Assembly: GCA_949296115.1 (NCBI GenBank)
Contig: CASFNR010000011.1
Coordinates: forward strand, 1-64,000
From: an uncultured Eubacteriales bacterium
GTDB taxonomy: Bacteria > Bacillota > Clostridia > Oscillospirales > Oscillospiraceae
Length of the DNA: 64,000 bases
Reading direction: 5' to 3'
In this document: piece by piece, positions 35,048 through 43,439 of the stretch
Position numbering within the stretch: the first letter of the stretch is position 1
How the letters are laid out: each line of letters starts with the position of its first letter
Notes under the pieces: generated by a model
What the model saw: only the letters and a program-made list of their open reading frames with translations
The model's database searches: none
Told to the model about the DNA's origin: nothing
Position numbers and translations under genes: made by a program

Positions 35048-35082
35048 AAACACCCCCTGCTTATCCTACGCAGGGGGTGTTT
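35048..35082 (-). terminator. Terminator of the liv operon, overlapping the next ribosome site
   Basis: A perfect 13-bp inverted repeat (35048-35060/35070-35082), 9-base loop, T tract GTTTTT on the minus strand running straight into the ATG of the small Cys-rich peptide. Confidence 0.8.
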
Positions 35083-35103
35083 GGGGTATGTTCAATTTTT
35101 GGA

Positions 35104-35802
35104 TCAGCCGCCCAGATAAGCCTTGCGGACTGCATCGGAGCTGGCCAGCTCCTTGCCGGTTCCGTTCAGGGTAATCGTTCCCGTCTCCAGAACGTAGGCC
35201 CGATCTGCGATCTGCAGGGCCTTGCGGGCATTCTGCTCCACCAGCAAAATGGTGGTGCCCGCCTTGTGCAGCTCTTTGATAATGGCAAAAATCTGATCCA
35301 CCAGGATGGGGGCCAGGCCCATGGAGGGCTCGTCCAGCATCATCAGCTTGGGATGGCTCATCAGCGCCCGGGACATGGCCAGCATCTGCTGTTCGCCGCC
35401 GGACAGCGTGCCGGCGATCTGCTTGCGCCGCTCCTTCAGCCGGGGGAAGTACGCAAACACCGTTTCCAGGTCCTTCTGGGACACTTCCTTATTGATATAG
35501 GCGCCCATCTCCAGATTCTCCTGCACGGTCATCTGCAGGAAAATCCGCCGTCCCTCGGGAACATGGGCCAATCCGGTGCGCAGCAGCTTGTAGGCATCGG
35601 TGTGGGAGATGTCCTGGCCGCAGAAGGTGATGGAACCGCTGCGGGGGTGCATCAGGCCGGAGATGGTTTTCAAGATGGTGCTCTTCCCTGCGCCGTTGGC
35701 GCCAATGAGGGCCACAATTTCTCCCTCGCCCACCTCAAAGGACACGCCCTTGATGGCGTGAATGGCACCGTAATACACATGGATGTCGTCAATCTTCAGC
35801 AT
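35104..35802 (-). CDS. livF: Branched-chain amino acid ABC transporter ATPase LivF
   Basis: A 232-aa cytosolic ATPase. Walker A 'GANGAGKST', signature 'TLSGGEQQM', Walker B 'LMMLDEPSMGLAP'. The 'VPEGRRIFLQMTVQENL' segment is the LivF hallmark. Its start overlaps the livG stop by one base (TGATG), so the two are translationally coupled. Confidence 0.95.
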   Translation of the reverse strand: MLKIDDIHVYYGAIHAIKGVSFEVGEGEIVALIGANGAGKSTILKTISGLMHPRSGSITFCGQDISHTDAYKLLRTGLAHVPEGRRIFLQMTVQENLEMGAYINKEVSQKDLETVFAYFPRLKERRKQIAGTLSGGEQQMLAMSRALMSHPKLMMLDEPSMGLAPILVDQIFAIIKELHKAGTTILLVEQNARKALQIADRAYVLETGTITLNGTGKELASSDAVRKAYLGG

Positions 35803-36647
35803 CAGGCATTGCCCTCCTCTCTGCCCAGGTAGGCCTCAATCACCGCAGGGTTGTGTCGGATTTCCTCCGGGGTACCTTTGGCGATGATCCGGCCGTAGTT
35901 CACCACGGCGATGGCTTCGCACACGTTCATCACCAGATTCATATCGTGCTCGATCAGGAAAATGGCAATGTGGAAGGTATCCCGGATGCGGCGGATCTGG
36001 TGCATCAGCTCCGTGGTTTCGCTGGGGTTCATGCCGGCGGCAGGCTCGTCCAGCAGGATGATGGAGGGATTGGTTGCCAAGGCACGAACAATCTCCAGCC
36101 GGCGCTGGACACCGTAGGGCAGACTGCCCGCTTTCTGGTTGGCCACATCCCCCAGTCCCATAAAGTCCAGCAGCTCCATGGCCCTCTCATTAGCCTTCTT
36201 CTCCGCCTTGTAGTAGCCGGGCAGATGAAGCAGGGAGGACAGGAAGGAACACTTGATCTGATTGTGCATACCCACCTTCACGTTGTCCAGGGCCGTCATG
36301 TCGGAGAACAGCCGGATGTTCTGGAAGGTACGGGCAATGCCCAGCTTGTTCACCTTGTGGGTGGTCATGCCCTTGGTATCGATGCCGTTGATCAGGATGG
36401 AACCCCGGGTGGGCTGGTACACCGAGGTCAGCAGGTTAAAAATGGTGGTCTTGCCCGCACCGTTGGGGCCGATCAGGCCGGAAATCTCGGTGGGGCCGAT
36501 GGTGATGTTGAAGCTGTCCACCGCAGTCAGGCCGCCGAAATCGATGCCCAGGTTCCGCACATCCAGCACCGGCAGCTTATCCTTGTCCTGCTCCCGCAGC
36601 AGGTTATAGGTGGGAACCTTCAGCATTTTTCTGGAATATTCATTCAT
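35802..36647 (-). CDS. livG: Branched-chain amino acid ABC transporter ATPase LivG
   Basis: A 281-aa ATPase: an extra ~20 N-terminal residues, then 'GPNGAGKTT', 'GIARTFQNIRLF' (LivG type), signature 'LPYGVQRRLEIVRAL' and Walker B 'ILLDEPAAGMNPSE'. Pairs with LivF under the LivHM permease. Overlaps livM by 8 bases. Confidence 0.95.
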   Translation of the reverse strand: MNEYSRKMLKVPTYNLLREQDKDKLPVLDVRNLGIDFGGLTAVDSFNITIGPTEISGLIGPNGAGKTTIFNLLTSVYQPTRGSILINGIDTKGMTTHKVNKLGIARTFQNIRLFSDMTALDNVKVGMHNQIKCSFLSSLLHLPGYYKAEKKANERAMELLDFMGLGDVANQKAGSLPYGVQRRLEIVRALATNPSIILLDEPAAGMNPSETTELMHQIRRIRDTFHIAIFLIEHDMNLVMNVCEAIAVVNYGRIIAKGTPEEIRHNPAVIEAYLGREEGNA

Positions 36648-37722
36648 GGCTTCCCACCTCTTTCTTCTTTCTCAGTCCGCCCAGCTTATCGCCAATCACA
36701 GACAAATACTCCTTCACCTTGGGGGACCAGGTGCACAGCATCACCACAATCAGTACGATGGCGTACAGGATCATCCGGTAGTCCTCCAAACTCCGCAGGG
36801 CCTCCGGCAGTACATACAGCAGGGTTGCCGAAATCACGGAACCCAGGATATTGCCCATGCCGCCCAGCACCACGAACACCAGGATATTGATGGAGGTGTT
36901 GAAATTGAACTTGCTGGCGGTGACGGAGGAGTAATTCAGGCCGAACAGGGCGCCGGCCATGCCCGCCAGGAAGGCGGAGACCACAAAGGCCTTCATCCGG
37001 AAAGCGGTGACGTTGATGCCCACGGACTCGGCGGCAATCCGGTTGTCCCGGACGGCCTTGATTGCCCGGCCCTCCTTGGAATTGATCAGATTCAGCACCA
37101 CGAACAGGGTAAACAGCACCAGCACAAATCCCATGGGGAAGGTGGCAATCTTCTGGATGCCGGTGGCGCCCAGGGGACCGTTGATGATGTACTTTCCACC
37201 GGCCTCCAGGGGCATTTTGGTGGTGGAAATGGCCATGTGAAAGCCGGTTTCATCGATACCAGCGTAGGTGTTGCCGATGATATTCTTCAAGATTTCGCCG
37301 AAAGCCAGGGTCACAATGGCAAGATAGTCGCCCCGGAGCCGGAGCACCGGGATGCCGATGACAAATCCAACCACACCGGCCAGAATGCCGCCGCCAAACA
37401 TGGCGCACAGCAGCCGCAGCGCATCGTTGGGGATGGTGTCCTTCAGCAGGGCCGCAATGACAATGCCGGAAAAGGCACCGATGCCCATAAACCCGGCGTG
37501 TCCCAGGCTCAGCTCACCGCAGATGCCCACCAGCAGGTTCAGGGAAACTGCCAGGGAGATGTACACGCAGATGGGAATGAGATAACCCTTGACGGAGCTG
37601 GACAGGGCATCCGCCGAGTACAGATACTGGGTCACCAGGAAAGCTGCAATCACAACCAGATAGGTCAGCGCATTGGTGCGGGCGTTCTTGTTTTTCAGAA
37701 GGGTATTCATTTTCGTCTTCAT
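36640..37722 (-). CDS. livM: Branched-chain amino acid ABC transporter permease LivM
   Basis: A 360-aa inner-membrane permease with about ten helices. Marks: 'GICGELSLGHAGFMGIGAF', 'LRLRGDYLAIVTLAFGEI' and the EAA-like 'GMAGALFGLNYSSVTASKF'. Follows livH by 9 bases. Confidence 0.95.
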   Translation of the reverse strand: MKTKMNTLLKNKNARTNALTYLVVIAAFLVTQYLYSADALSSSVKGYLIPICVYISLAVSLNLLVGICGELSLGHAGFMGIGAFSGIVIAALLKDTIPNDALRLLCAMFGGGILAGVVGFVIGIPVLRLRGDYLAIVTLAFGEILKNIIGNTYAGIDETGFHMAISTTKMPLEAGGKYIINGPLGATGIQKIATFPMGFVLVLFTLFVVLNLINSKEGRAIKAVRDNRIAAESVGINVTAFRMKAFVVSAFLAGMAGALFGLNYSSVTASKFNFNTSINILVFVVLGGMGNILGSVISATLLYVLPEALRSLEDYRMILYAIVLIVVMLCTWSPKVKEYLSVIGDKLGGLRKKKEVGSHE

Positions 37723-37731
37723 ACGGCCACC

Positions 37732-38613
37732 TCACACCTTCTCCTGCACCTGCTTGCCCAGCAGGCCGGCGGGCTTCACCAGCAGAATGATAATCAGCAC
37801 GGAGAATACAATGGCGTCGGAGAACTGGGTGGACAGATACGCCTTGGAAAAAGTCTCAATGATCCCCAGCAGCACGCCGCCCAGCATGGCCCCGGGAATG
37901 GAGCCAATGCCCCCAAACACCGCCGCCGTAAAGGCCCGGATGCCGGGCATGGAGCCGGTGGTGGGCATCAGGGTGGGCACGGTGGAGCAAAGCAGGACGC
38001 CCGCAATGGCCGCCAGGGCGGAGCCGATGGCGAAGGTGGTGGAGATGGTGCGGTTGACGTTGATGCCCATGAGCTGAGCCGCATCCCGATCCTCGGAAAC
38101 CGCCCGCATGGCCTTTCCGGTACGGGTCTTGCTGGTGAAGAAGGTCAGGCCCACCATCACTGCAACGGACACGCACACCGTCAGCAGTACCTCTCCCGTG
38201 ATGACCAGTTTCCCATCCATCAGGGAAATGGGATCCATGGTGACAACACTGGTAAAGTTCTTGGGGCTGCTGGACCAGATCAGCTGTGCTGCGTTCTGCA
38301 GGAAATAGCTGACACCAATGGCGGTAATCAGCACCGCCAGCCCGGGAGTGCCCCGCAGGGGCTTGTAGGCCAGGCCCTCAATGGTGATGCCCAGCACGGT
38401 GCAGACCACCACCGCCGCCACCACGGACACCGCCGAGGGCAGGCCCAGATAGTTGGTCACACAGAAGGAGATATACGCGCCCACCATGATGACATCACCG
38501 TGGGCGAAGTTCAGCATCTTGGCAATACCGTAGACCATGGTATAGCCCAGGGCGATGATGGCGTACACCGCGCCGATGCTGATGCCGTTGATCAGATACT
38601 GTATAATCTGCAT
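37732..38613 (-). CDS. livH: Branched-chain amino acid ABC transporter permease LivH
   Basis: A 293-aa permease. Starts 'LINGISIGAVYAIIALGYTM', a LivH signature; continues with 'LNFAHGDVIMVGAY' and 'SEDRDAAQLMGINVNRTI'. About eight membrane helices. Separated from livJ by 128 bases that hold two RNA stem-loops. Confidence 0.95.
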   Translation of the reverse strand: MQIIQYLINGISIGAVYAIIALGYTMVYGIAKMLNFAHGDVIMVGAYISFCVTNYLGLPSAVSVVAAVVVCTVLGITIEGLAYKPLRGTPGLAVLITAIGVSYFLQNAAQLIWSSSPKNFTSVVTMDPISLMDGKLVITGEVLLTVCVSVAVMVGLTFFTSKTRTGKAMRAVSEDRDAAQLMGINVNRTISTTFAIGSALAAIAGVLLCSTVPTLMPTTGSMPGIRAFTAAVFGGIGSIPGAMLGGVLLGIIETFSKAYLSTQFSDAIVFSVLIIILLVKPAGLLGKQVQEKV

Positions 38614-38636
38614 ATGCTACCTCTCTTTTCCTAGTA

Positions 38637-38733
38637 TCGACAGCCTATGACGGCGGCTGGCTGATTTCCGCCCGCCGCTCTCATGGACTGTCGAAACGCG
38701 CAGGTGGGATGGGAAGGTTTCCCTTCCCATCCC
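38637..38733 (-). other. Two stem-loops between livJ and livH
   Basis: Hairpin A is a long imperfect stem closed by TCGACAG (38637-38643) and CTGTCGA (38688-38694), with further pairing inside. Hairpin B is a perfect 12-bp stem (38706-38717/38722-38733) with loop TTTC, 9 bases past the livJ stop. Neither has a T tract. They probably protect livJ mRNA or attenuate livHMGF so that the binding protein is made in excess. Confidence 0.55.
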
Positions 38734-38741
38734 GTTGTGAA

Positions 38742-39849
38742 TTAGGCCATCGGAACGTAGACACCGTCAGTGACCACCATCGCCGCAGGGGCCTTGGAGA
38801 TCATGCCGTTCTCGTCCCAGGTCATGCCGGTGCCGGTCAGGCCGTCCACGGTCATGGTGGCGAACTGCTCCTGCAGCAGAGCGCAGGCTTCGTAGCCGTC
38901 AGCGGCAAACTGGTTGGGCACCTTGCCGTCGTTGTTGGCCTTGAACTGCTCCACGAAGGAAACAGTGGCCTCATCGGTGGCGTTGGCATCGAAGGGGGTC
39001 ATCAGAACCAGGCCCTCAGCCAGAGCGGTGTCAAAGCCTTCCACGTTCAGGATGCCGTCCATGCCGTCGCAGCCGAAGAAGGTGGGCTCATAACCGATGG
39101 TGTTGGCATAGGTCAGAACCTGAGCAGCCTCGGTGTAGTAGAAGGGCAGGAACACCAGGTCGCAGCCGGCGTCCTTGCACTGAGTAACCTGGGTGGACAG
39201 GTCAGCCTTGTTGTCCTGGGTGAAAGCTGCGTTGTCCACAGCCACATTCAGGCCCAGCTCCTCAGCCTTGGCCAGGAAGCCGTCCACAATGCCGGAGGAG
39301 TAAGCATCGGAGGAGTCCGGAAGCACCCTGGTTGGGGTCGGTGAAGCACATCTGGTAGACGTTGGAGCCAGTCATGGCCACATCCACGGCAGAAGCGGAG
39401 GGAGTCAGCATGAAGATCTGGTCGTTGACGGTCTCAGCGGCGATGGCCAGTGCGGAACCGGTGGTCACAGCGCCGGCAAAAATCTGCATGCCCCAGTCCT
39501 TCAGGGTGTTGTAGGCGGAAACCGCCTTGTCGGAGCCGTCGGCCTCGTCGTCCTCAGACTTGAACTCGATCTGCAGACCGCCCAGGGCATTGATTTCGGC
39601 AACGGCAATCTCCATGCCGCCCCGAACTGCCAGGCCGTACTCAGAGTTGGCGCCGGTCAGAGGGCCGGTCAGGCCGATCTTGATGGCGGGAGCCGCAGCG
39701 GTATCATCCGCAGCAGCGGTTTCACCGGCAGCCGCAGTCTCATTGGCAGCGGCTGCAGCAGTGGTCTCGGTGGTGCCGCTGGAGCCGCAGCCCGCGAACA
39801 GGGACACGACCATGAGACAAGCCAGCAGCAGTGCAACAAACTTTTTCAT
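38742..39849 (-). pseudogene. livJ: Branched-chain amino acid binding lipoprotein LivJ, interrupted
   Basis: Substrate-binding protein of the liv importer. Frame 1 starts at 39849 (GGAGAATGG upstream). It has a lipoprotein signal peptide ending 'SLFAGC', a Thr/Ala-rich linker, and the periplasmic-binding fold 'IKIGLTGPLTGANSEYG' up to 'MCFTDPNQGAS' (~39325). Frame 2 resumes at 'DSSDAYSSGIVDGF' and runs to 38742. About 20 residues that normally link these motifs ('..SAQYI..KVAVIY' type) are missing and the frame changes. Without this part the protein would be truncated after lobe 1. All other liv genes are intact, so either an assembly fault or a recent inactivation. Confidence 0.88.
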
Positions 39850-39868
39850 AATCCATTCTCCTTTTCTT

Positions 39869-39879
39869 GTACAATGTAC
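39869..39879. promoter_or_regulatory. GTAC-AAT-GTAC palindrome upstream of livJ
   Basis: A perfect short inverted repeat 20 bp before the livJ start. A possible secondary promoter lies beside it (TTGACA 39896-39901 on the minus strand, but spacing to TATAGT or TACATT is 15 or 19 bp). May be a regulator site; weak. Confidence 0.3.
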
Positions 39880-39939
39880 TATAAAAAAACGACCACGTGT
39901 CAATCGCAGCCGTTTCTTCATACAAAGCAGAATCCCCGG

Positions 39940-40089
39940 CTACGCTTCCCCGCCCAGCAGCGGGCGTACAACGCAAATGGACACTGCCGGAATACCGGTA
40001 GTGTCCAAAACGGGGTAAATCCGGGCAGGGGAACAAGCCGCTGCGCAGCAGCGGGAGGCAGTGCATTTCATCGAAAACCGTGCCGTCAT
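39940..40089 (-). CDS. Putative leader peptide upstream of livJHMGF
   Basis: A 49-codon ORF with a perfect ribosome site (AAGGAGG, then AACAGGAAA, then ATG) and a consensus promoter 32 bp upstream. The N-terminal half is Cys-rich (C9, C14, C15, C19). The C-terminal half is rich in Ile, Leu and Val: ten of the 22 residues in 'IYPVLDTTGIPAVSICVVRPLL' (split stretch, residues ~24-45). The coding region contains three RNA hairpins (40038-40054, 39979-40006, and around 39951-39965). The stop lies 90 bases before livJ. This is the layout of a transcription-attenuation or translational leader for branched-chain amino acids. I know of no described family, so function is inferred. Confidence 0.55.
   Translation of the reverse strand: MTARFSMKCTASRCCAAACSPARIYPVLDTTGIPAVSICVVRPLLGGEA
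39979..40006 (-). other. Strong hairpin inside the leader ORF
   Basis: A 12-bp stem (39979-39990/39995-40006, one G-U type mismatch) with a 4-base loop. No T tract follows, so it is not a simple terminator; a pause or anti-terminator role is possible. A T7 tract occurs further on at 39883-39889. Confidence 0.6.
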
Positions 40090-40120
40090 TTTCCTGTTCC
40101 TCCTTCAAGAATCTGGGAGT

Positions 40121-40149
40121 ATTGTATCTCAGGGAAGGACATTTGTCAA
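40121..40149 (-). promoter_or_regulatory. Strong promoter for the leader ORF and liv operon
   Basis: Minus strand: perfect TTGACA (40144-40149), 17-bp spacer, TACAAT (40121-40126). Confidence 0.75.
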
Positions 40150-40211
40150 CGAGAAAAACACCACAGATTCCCAGGGGTTTTCTGTATTTTTTTGTTAGGT
40201 ATGCACAAAGT

Positions 40212-41585
40212 TCACGCTGCGTCCAGCACTTCCTTGCAGGCCGCCAGGACCTTGCTGATGACAGGCACGCAGGTATGGCTGCCGTAGCCGCCATTCTCCA
40301 CCACCACGATGAAGGCCAGAGGATATTCCTCGTTCTCCACAAACCCGGCGAACATGGCGTTGGAAACCGCATCTCCGCCCAGCTGGCTGGTGCCGGACTT
40401 GGCGCACACCGACAATCCCGGGAAGTTCCAGTCGCCATAGACGGACTTGACGTTGTTGCGCATATATTCGTGGAGGGTTGCAGCGGTTTCCGGGGACATC
40501 AGCTGTCCGGTGGACTGGGTCTTGGCCTGGTACGTGACCTCTCCGCCATTGGTAACCTGAGCCATGATGTAGGGTTCCGCTCCGGAGCCGCCTCCGGCAA
40601 TGGCGCCCACGAAGGTCATGTACCGGGCGGGGTTAACCAGGTCGCTGTGCTGGCCGATGCAGCTCCAGGCAAAGCTGACCGGTGCCGTATCGGAGATGTC
40701 ATAGTTGCCTTTGACCGTGGTGACACCATCAAAAGACAGGGACTCCACCACCTGGAACTGACTGACATACTTGACCATATTCTGCTTTCCCACCAACTCC
40801 GCAATCTGGGCAAAAGCGCAGTTGCAGGAGTTGGCCAGAGCCTGCTTCAAGTTCTGCCGGCCGTGGCCAGTTTCGCAGGTCACCGCCTCGGTGCCGTACT
40901 CCACCTTTCCGTAGCACTGGAAGGTCTGATCCAGAATGTCCGGCACAGACTCCAGGGCCGCCGCTGTGGTCACCAGTTTGAAAATCGAGCCAGGGACATA
41001 GGCAGACTGCAAGAAACGGTTCAAATATACCCCATCGTAGGCTCCGGTGGTGTCCCCTTCAATGTCCGGCACATTGTCCGGGTCATAGGTAGGGGATGTC
41101 ACGGCGCAGAGGATCTCGCCGGTCTTGTAGTTGTACACCGCCACGGTACCCTTTCTTCCCGCCAGGGCCTCCAGGGCTGTGTTCTGCACCTTGGCAGAGA
41201 TAGTCAGGATTTCCTGGCCTCCGTCCCCGGACGCATCGTAGATACCGTTGAAAAGGTCGAAACCTGCCATCTGCCCGGCATAGTGGCTCACCGCCGAGGC
41301 ATTGATGAACCCCAACCGGTCCCCCAGCCAGTGGAGGGTGGACTGCCGGGTCAGGGCGTCCTCTGCGTAGGTGCGGCTTTCCGTCAGGTTCAGCAGCATG
41401 GTTCCCGAGCGGTCCACCACCGTGCCGCAGCCCAGGTTATTGCTGTTGTACACATGGGGCGAACCGGAAAACGCAATCCAGTCACCTGCGTTCAGCAGAT
41501 ATTCCGCCAGAAACACCAGCATTCCCAGCAGCAGAACCACGATGAAAATACTCATGAGCCAGGTTCTTTTGGTCACACGGTTCAT
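40212..41585 (-). CDS. Penicillin-binding transpeptidase (FtsI/PbpA type)
   Basis: A 457-aa class B PBP. An N-terminal membrane anchor ('LMSIFIVVLLLGMLVFLAEYLL' region, residues 10-31) is followed by a dimerisation domain and the transpeptidase. Active-site motifs: 'GSIFK' (Ser near 200), 'SNC' (~251) and 'AKSGT' (~393, a KSG variant of KTG). I use the ATG at 41585 with AAAGGAG upstream; it overlaps the FtsW stop (ATGA), so the two are translationally coupled. It crosslinks peptidoglycan made by its FtsW partner. Confidence 0.93.
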   Translation of the reverse strand: MNRVTKRTWLMSIFIVVLLLGMLVFLAEYLLNAGDWIAFSGSPHVYNSNNLGCGTVVDRSGTMLLNLTESRTYAEDALTRQSTLHWLGDRLGFINASAVSHYAGQMAGFDLFNGIYDASGDGGQEILTISAKVQNTALEALAGRKGTVAVYNYKTGEILCAVTSPTYDPDNVPDIEGDTTGAYDGVYLNRFLQSAYVPGSIFKLVTTAAALESVPDILDQTFQCYGKVEYGTEAVTCETGHGRQNLKQALANSCNCAFAQIAELVGKQNMVKYVSQFQVVESLSFDGVTTVKGNYDISDTAPVSFAWSCIGQHSDLVNPARYMTFVGAIAGGGSGAEPYIMAQVTNGGEVTYQAKTQSTGQLMSPETAATLHEYMRNNVKSVYGDWNFPGLSVCAKSGTSQLGGDAVSNAMFAGFVENEEYPLAFIVVVENGGYGSHTCVPVISKVLAACKEVLDAA

Positions 41586-43309
41586 CCGCTCACGCTCCTT
41601 TCCTTCTTCTCCTTCTTCAGCCGCACCGCAAAGCTGGCGTTCTGCCGGGTATCCGCCGCCTTGACAAAGGCAAGCAGGCCCCAGGCGCCGATCATGCTGG
41701 TGCCGCCGTTGCTGACGAAGGGGAAGGTCACGCCGGTAAAGGGCAGGATGTCCAAGGTGCCCAGGCAGTTGAGGATGGTCTGAATGACCAGCACGCTGGC
41801 CGCCGTACAGGCGCCGATGGAGTAAAAGCTGCTCCGGGCAACCCGGGCGGTACGGATGGGAAACACCCCCAGAGCCACAATGCACAGCACTGTCATTACC
41901 GCCAGCAGAAGGCCCCACTCCTCCGAAATGGTGGCAAACACAATATCCGAGTCCGCCGCAAACACATATTGCAGCAGTCCCCCCTCCGGGCCCAATCCCA
42001 GCAGACCGCCGGAGGCGATGCACATCAGCGCCCGGGTCTGCTGGTAGCCGCTCTGGAGGGGGTCCTCCCAGATGTGCCGCCAGGTGGCGAACCGCTGGAG
42101 GGCATGGGGCGCAATTTTCAGCGCCAGCACCCCGGCAAAGGCCAGGGCTGTGATGGCCAGCGCCACCGTACCCACGCTGCCGGAGCGGAGATAGGCAATC
42201 ACCAGGAAGGCGCAGAAGAAGATCAATGCCGTTCCAAAGTCATTCATCAGCGCCAGCAGTCCGCAGATCAGCACCGAATATACAATGAACAAAATCAAGT
42301 TCCGCTTGGTCATAATCCGGTCAATGGTGGAAGCCCCGGCAAACACGAAACAGACTTTGCTCAGTTCCGACGGCTGCAGGGACATGCCGCCGATGATCAG
42401 CCAGTTCTTGGCGCCATAATACTCCTTGCCGAACAGCAGAGTTACCACCAGGAACCCTACGCCGGCCATCACCGCCAGGTATCGCACCACCTTGGCCCGC
42501 TCCAGATCCCGCAGGGACCAGCCGATGACCAGAAAAATCACCACGCCCAAAATCATGGCAAGCAGCTGCTTCACCGACTCCTCCGGCTTGACGGTGGCCA
42601 AGGCTGCCATTCCAATGGTACACAGGAAAAATGCCATGGTCTCCACCTCAAAGGATTTCCGGCGAATCAGACAGTAGAAGATGTAAAGCAGCCATTGGCA
42701 CAGGATGATTCCGCCGAATCCCTGCACGATGTACACCAGGTCTGCCCGCTGGCTCTTCAGCAGGAATCCCATCAGCATGGCGCACTGGAGAATGGTCAGC
42801 AGCATCAGATTGGTAATCGTATCCCAGCCGCTGGCGGCTTTGGTCCGCAGCTGGGCCTGCCGCTCCTCCTGCCGCTGGGTGATGGGCTGCAGCTGCATCT
42901 CCACGCCGCCGATGGAGATCCGTTCCTTGGACGTCAAGGCGCAGATCTGCACCTTTCGTCCGTTGACCAGCGTTCCCTCCTTGGAGCCCACGTCGGTGAT
43001 GGTCCAGCTGCCGTCGTCGTAGCGGGTCAGAACTGCATGGTTCCGTGAAATGGTCGGGAAATCAATGGTCACATCGCAGCTCTTGCTGCGGCCAATGACG
43101 TTCTCCCAATGGGTGATGGGGACCTGCTCTCCGGTGGCCAGATTCAGCCAGGCCCAGATTTCCGGCTCCCGCCGGAAGGTCAGCAGCGGCAGAATGCATC
43201 GCAGCAGCAGCATCGCCGCCAGAACCGGCACCGCCCAGCGAAGAAATCCAATGTATTCCACCGCAAGGGCGCTTCGGTCTGATACAAGGATGCTCAGAAG
43301 TTCCTCCAT
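41582..43309 (-). CDS. FHA-FtsW/RodA/SpoVE fusion glycosyltransferase
   Basis: A 575-aa membrane protein. First a membrane helix (residues ~23-45), then a cytosolic FHA domain (~70-150; 'VIGRSKSCDVTIDFPTISRNH', 'DVGSKEGTLVNGRKV'). About ten helices of the SEDS peptidoglycan polymerase family follow, with 'YYGAKNWLIIGGMSLQPSELSK' region, 'NDFGTALIFF' and 'PFTGVTFPFVSNGGTSM'. The FHA domain reads phosphothreonine, so activity is probably set by a Ser/Thr kinase of the PknB type. Partner of the PBP downstream. Confidence 0.93.
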   Translation of the reverse strand: MEELLSILVSDRSALAVEYIGFLRWAVPVLAAMLLLRCILPLLTFRREPEIWAWLNLATGEQVPITHWENVIGRSKSCDVTIDFPTISRNHAVLTRYDDGSWTITDVGSKEGTLVNGRKVQICALTSKERISIGGVEMQLQPITQRQEERQAQLRTKAASGWDTITNLMLLTILQCAMLMGFLLKSQRADLVYIVQGFGGIILCQWLLYIFYCLIRRKSFEVETMAFFLCTIGMAALATVKPEESVKQLLAMILGVVIFLVIGWSLRDLERAKVVRYLAVMAGVGFLVVTLLFGKEYYGAKNWLIIGGMSLQPSELSKVCFVFAGASTIDRIMTKRNLILFIVYSVLICGLLALMNDFGTALIFFCAFLVIAYLRSGSVGTVALAITALAFAGVLALKIAPHALQRFATWRHIWEDPLQSGYQQTRALMCIASGGLLGLGPEGGLLQYVFAADSDIVFATISEEWGLLLAVMTVLCIVALGVFPIRTARVARSSFYSIGACTAASVLVIQTILNCLGTLDILPFTGVTFPFVSNGGTSMIGAWGLLAFVKAADTRQNASFAVRLKKEKKERSVSG

Positions 43310-43439
43310 CTATCCCCCTCCTCTCTCTTATCCGAAACTGCCCCGGAATTTCCGGAAAATGTCAGGACAATTTCGAAAGTTTTTCAAACTTTGTCTATAA
43401 AATGACACATTTTTGCCAATCTGTCAAATGAACTTTTTC

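Noticed and set aside
39896..39901. A separate livJ promoter using this TTGACA
   Set aside because: Spacing to the available -10 boxes is 15 or 19 bp; the upstream consensus promoter at 40121-40149 is a better explanation.
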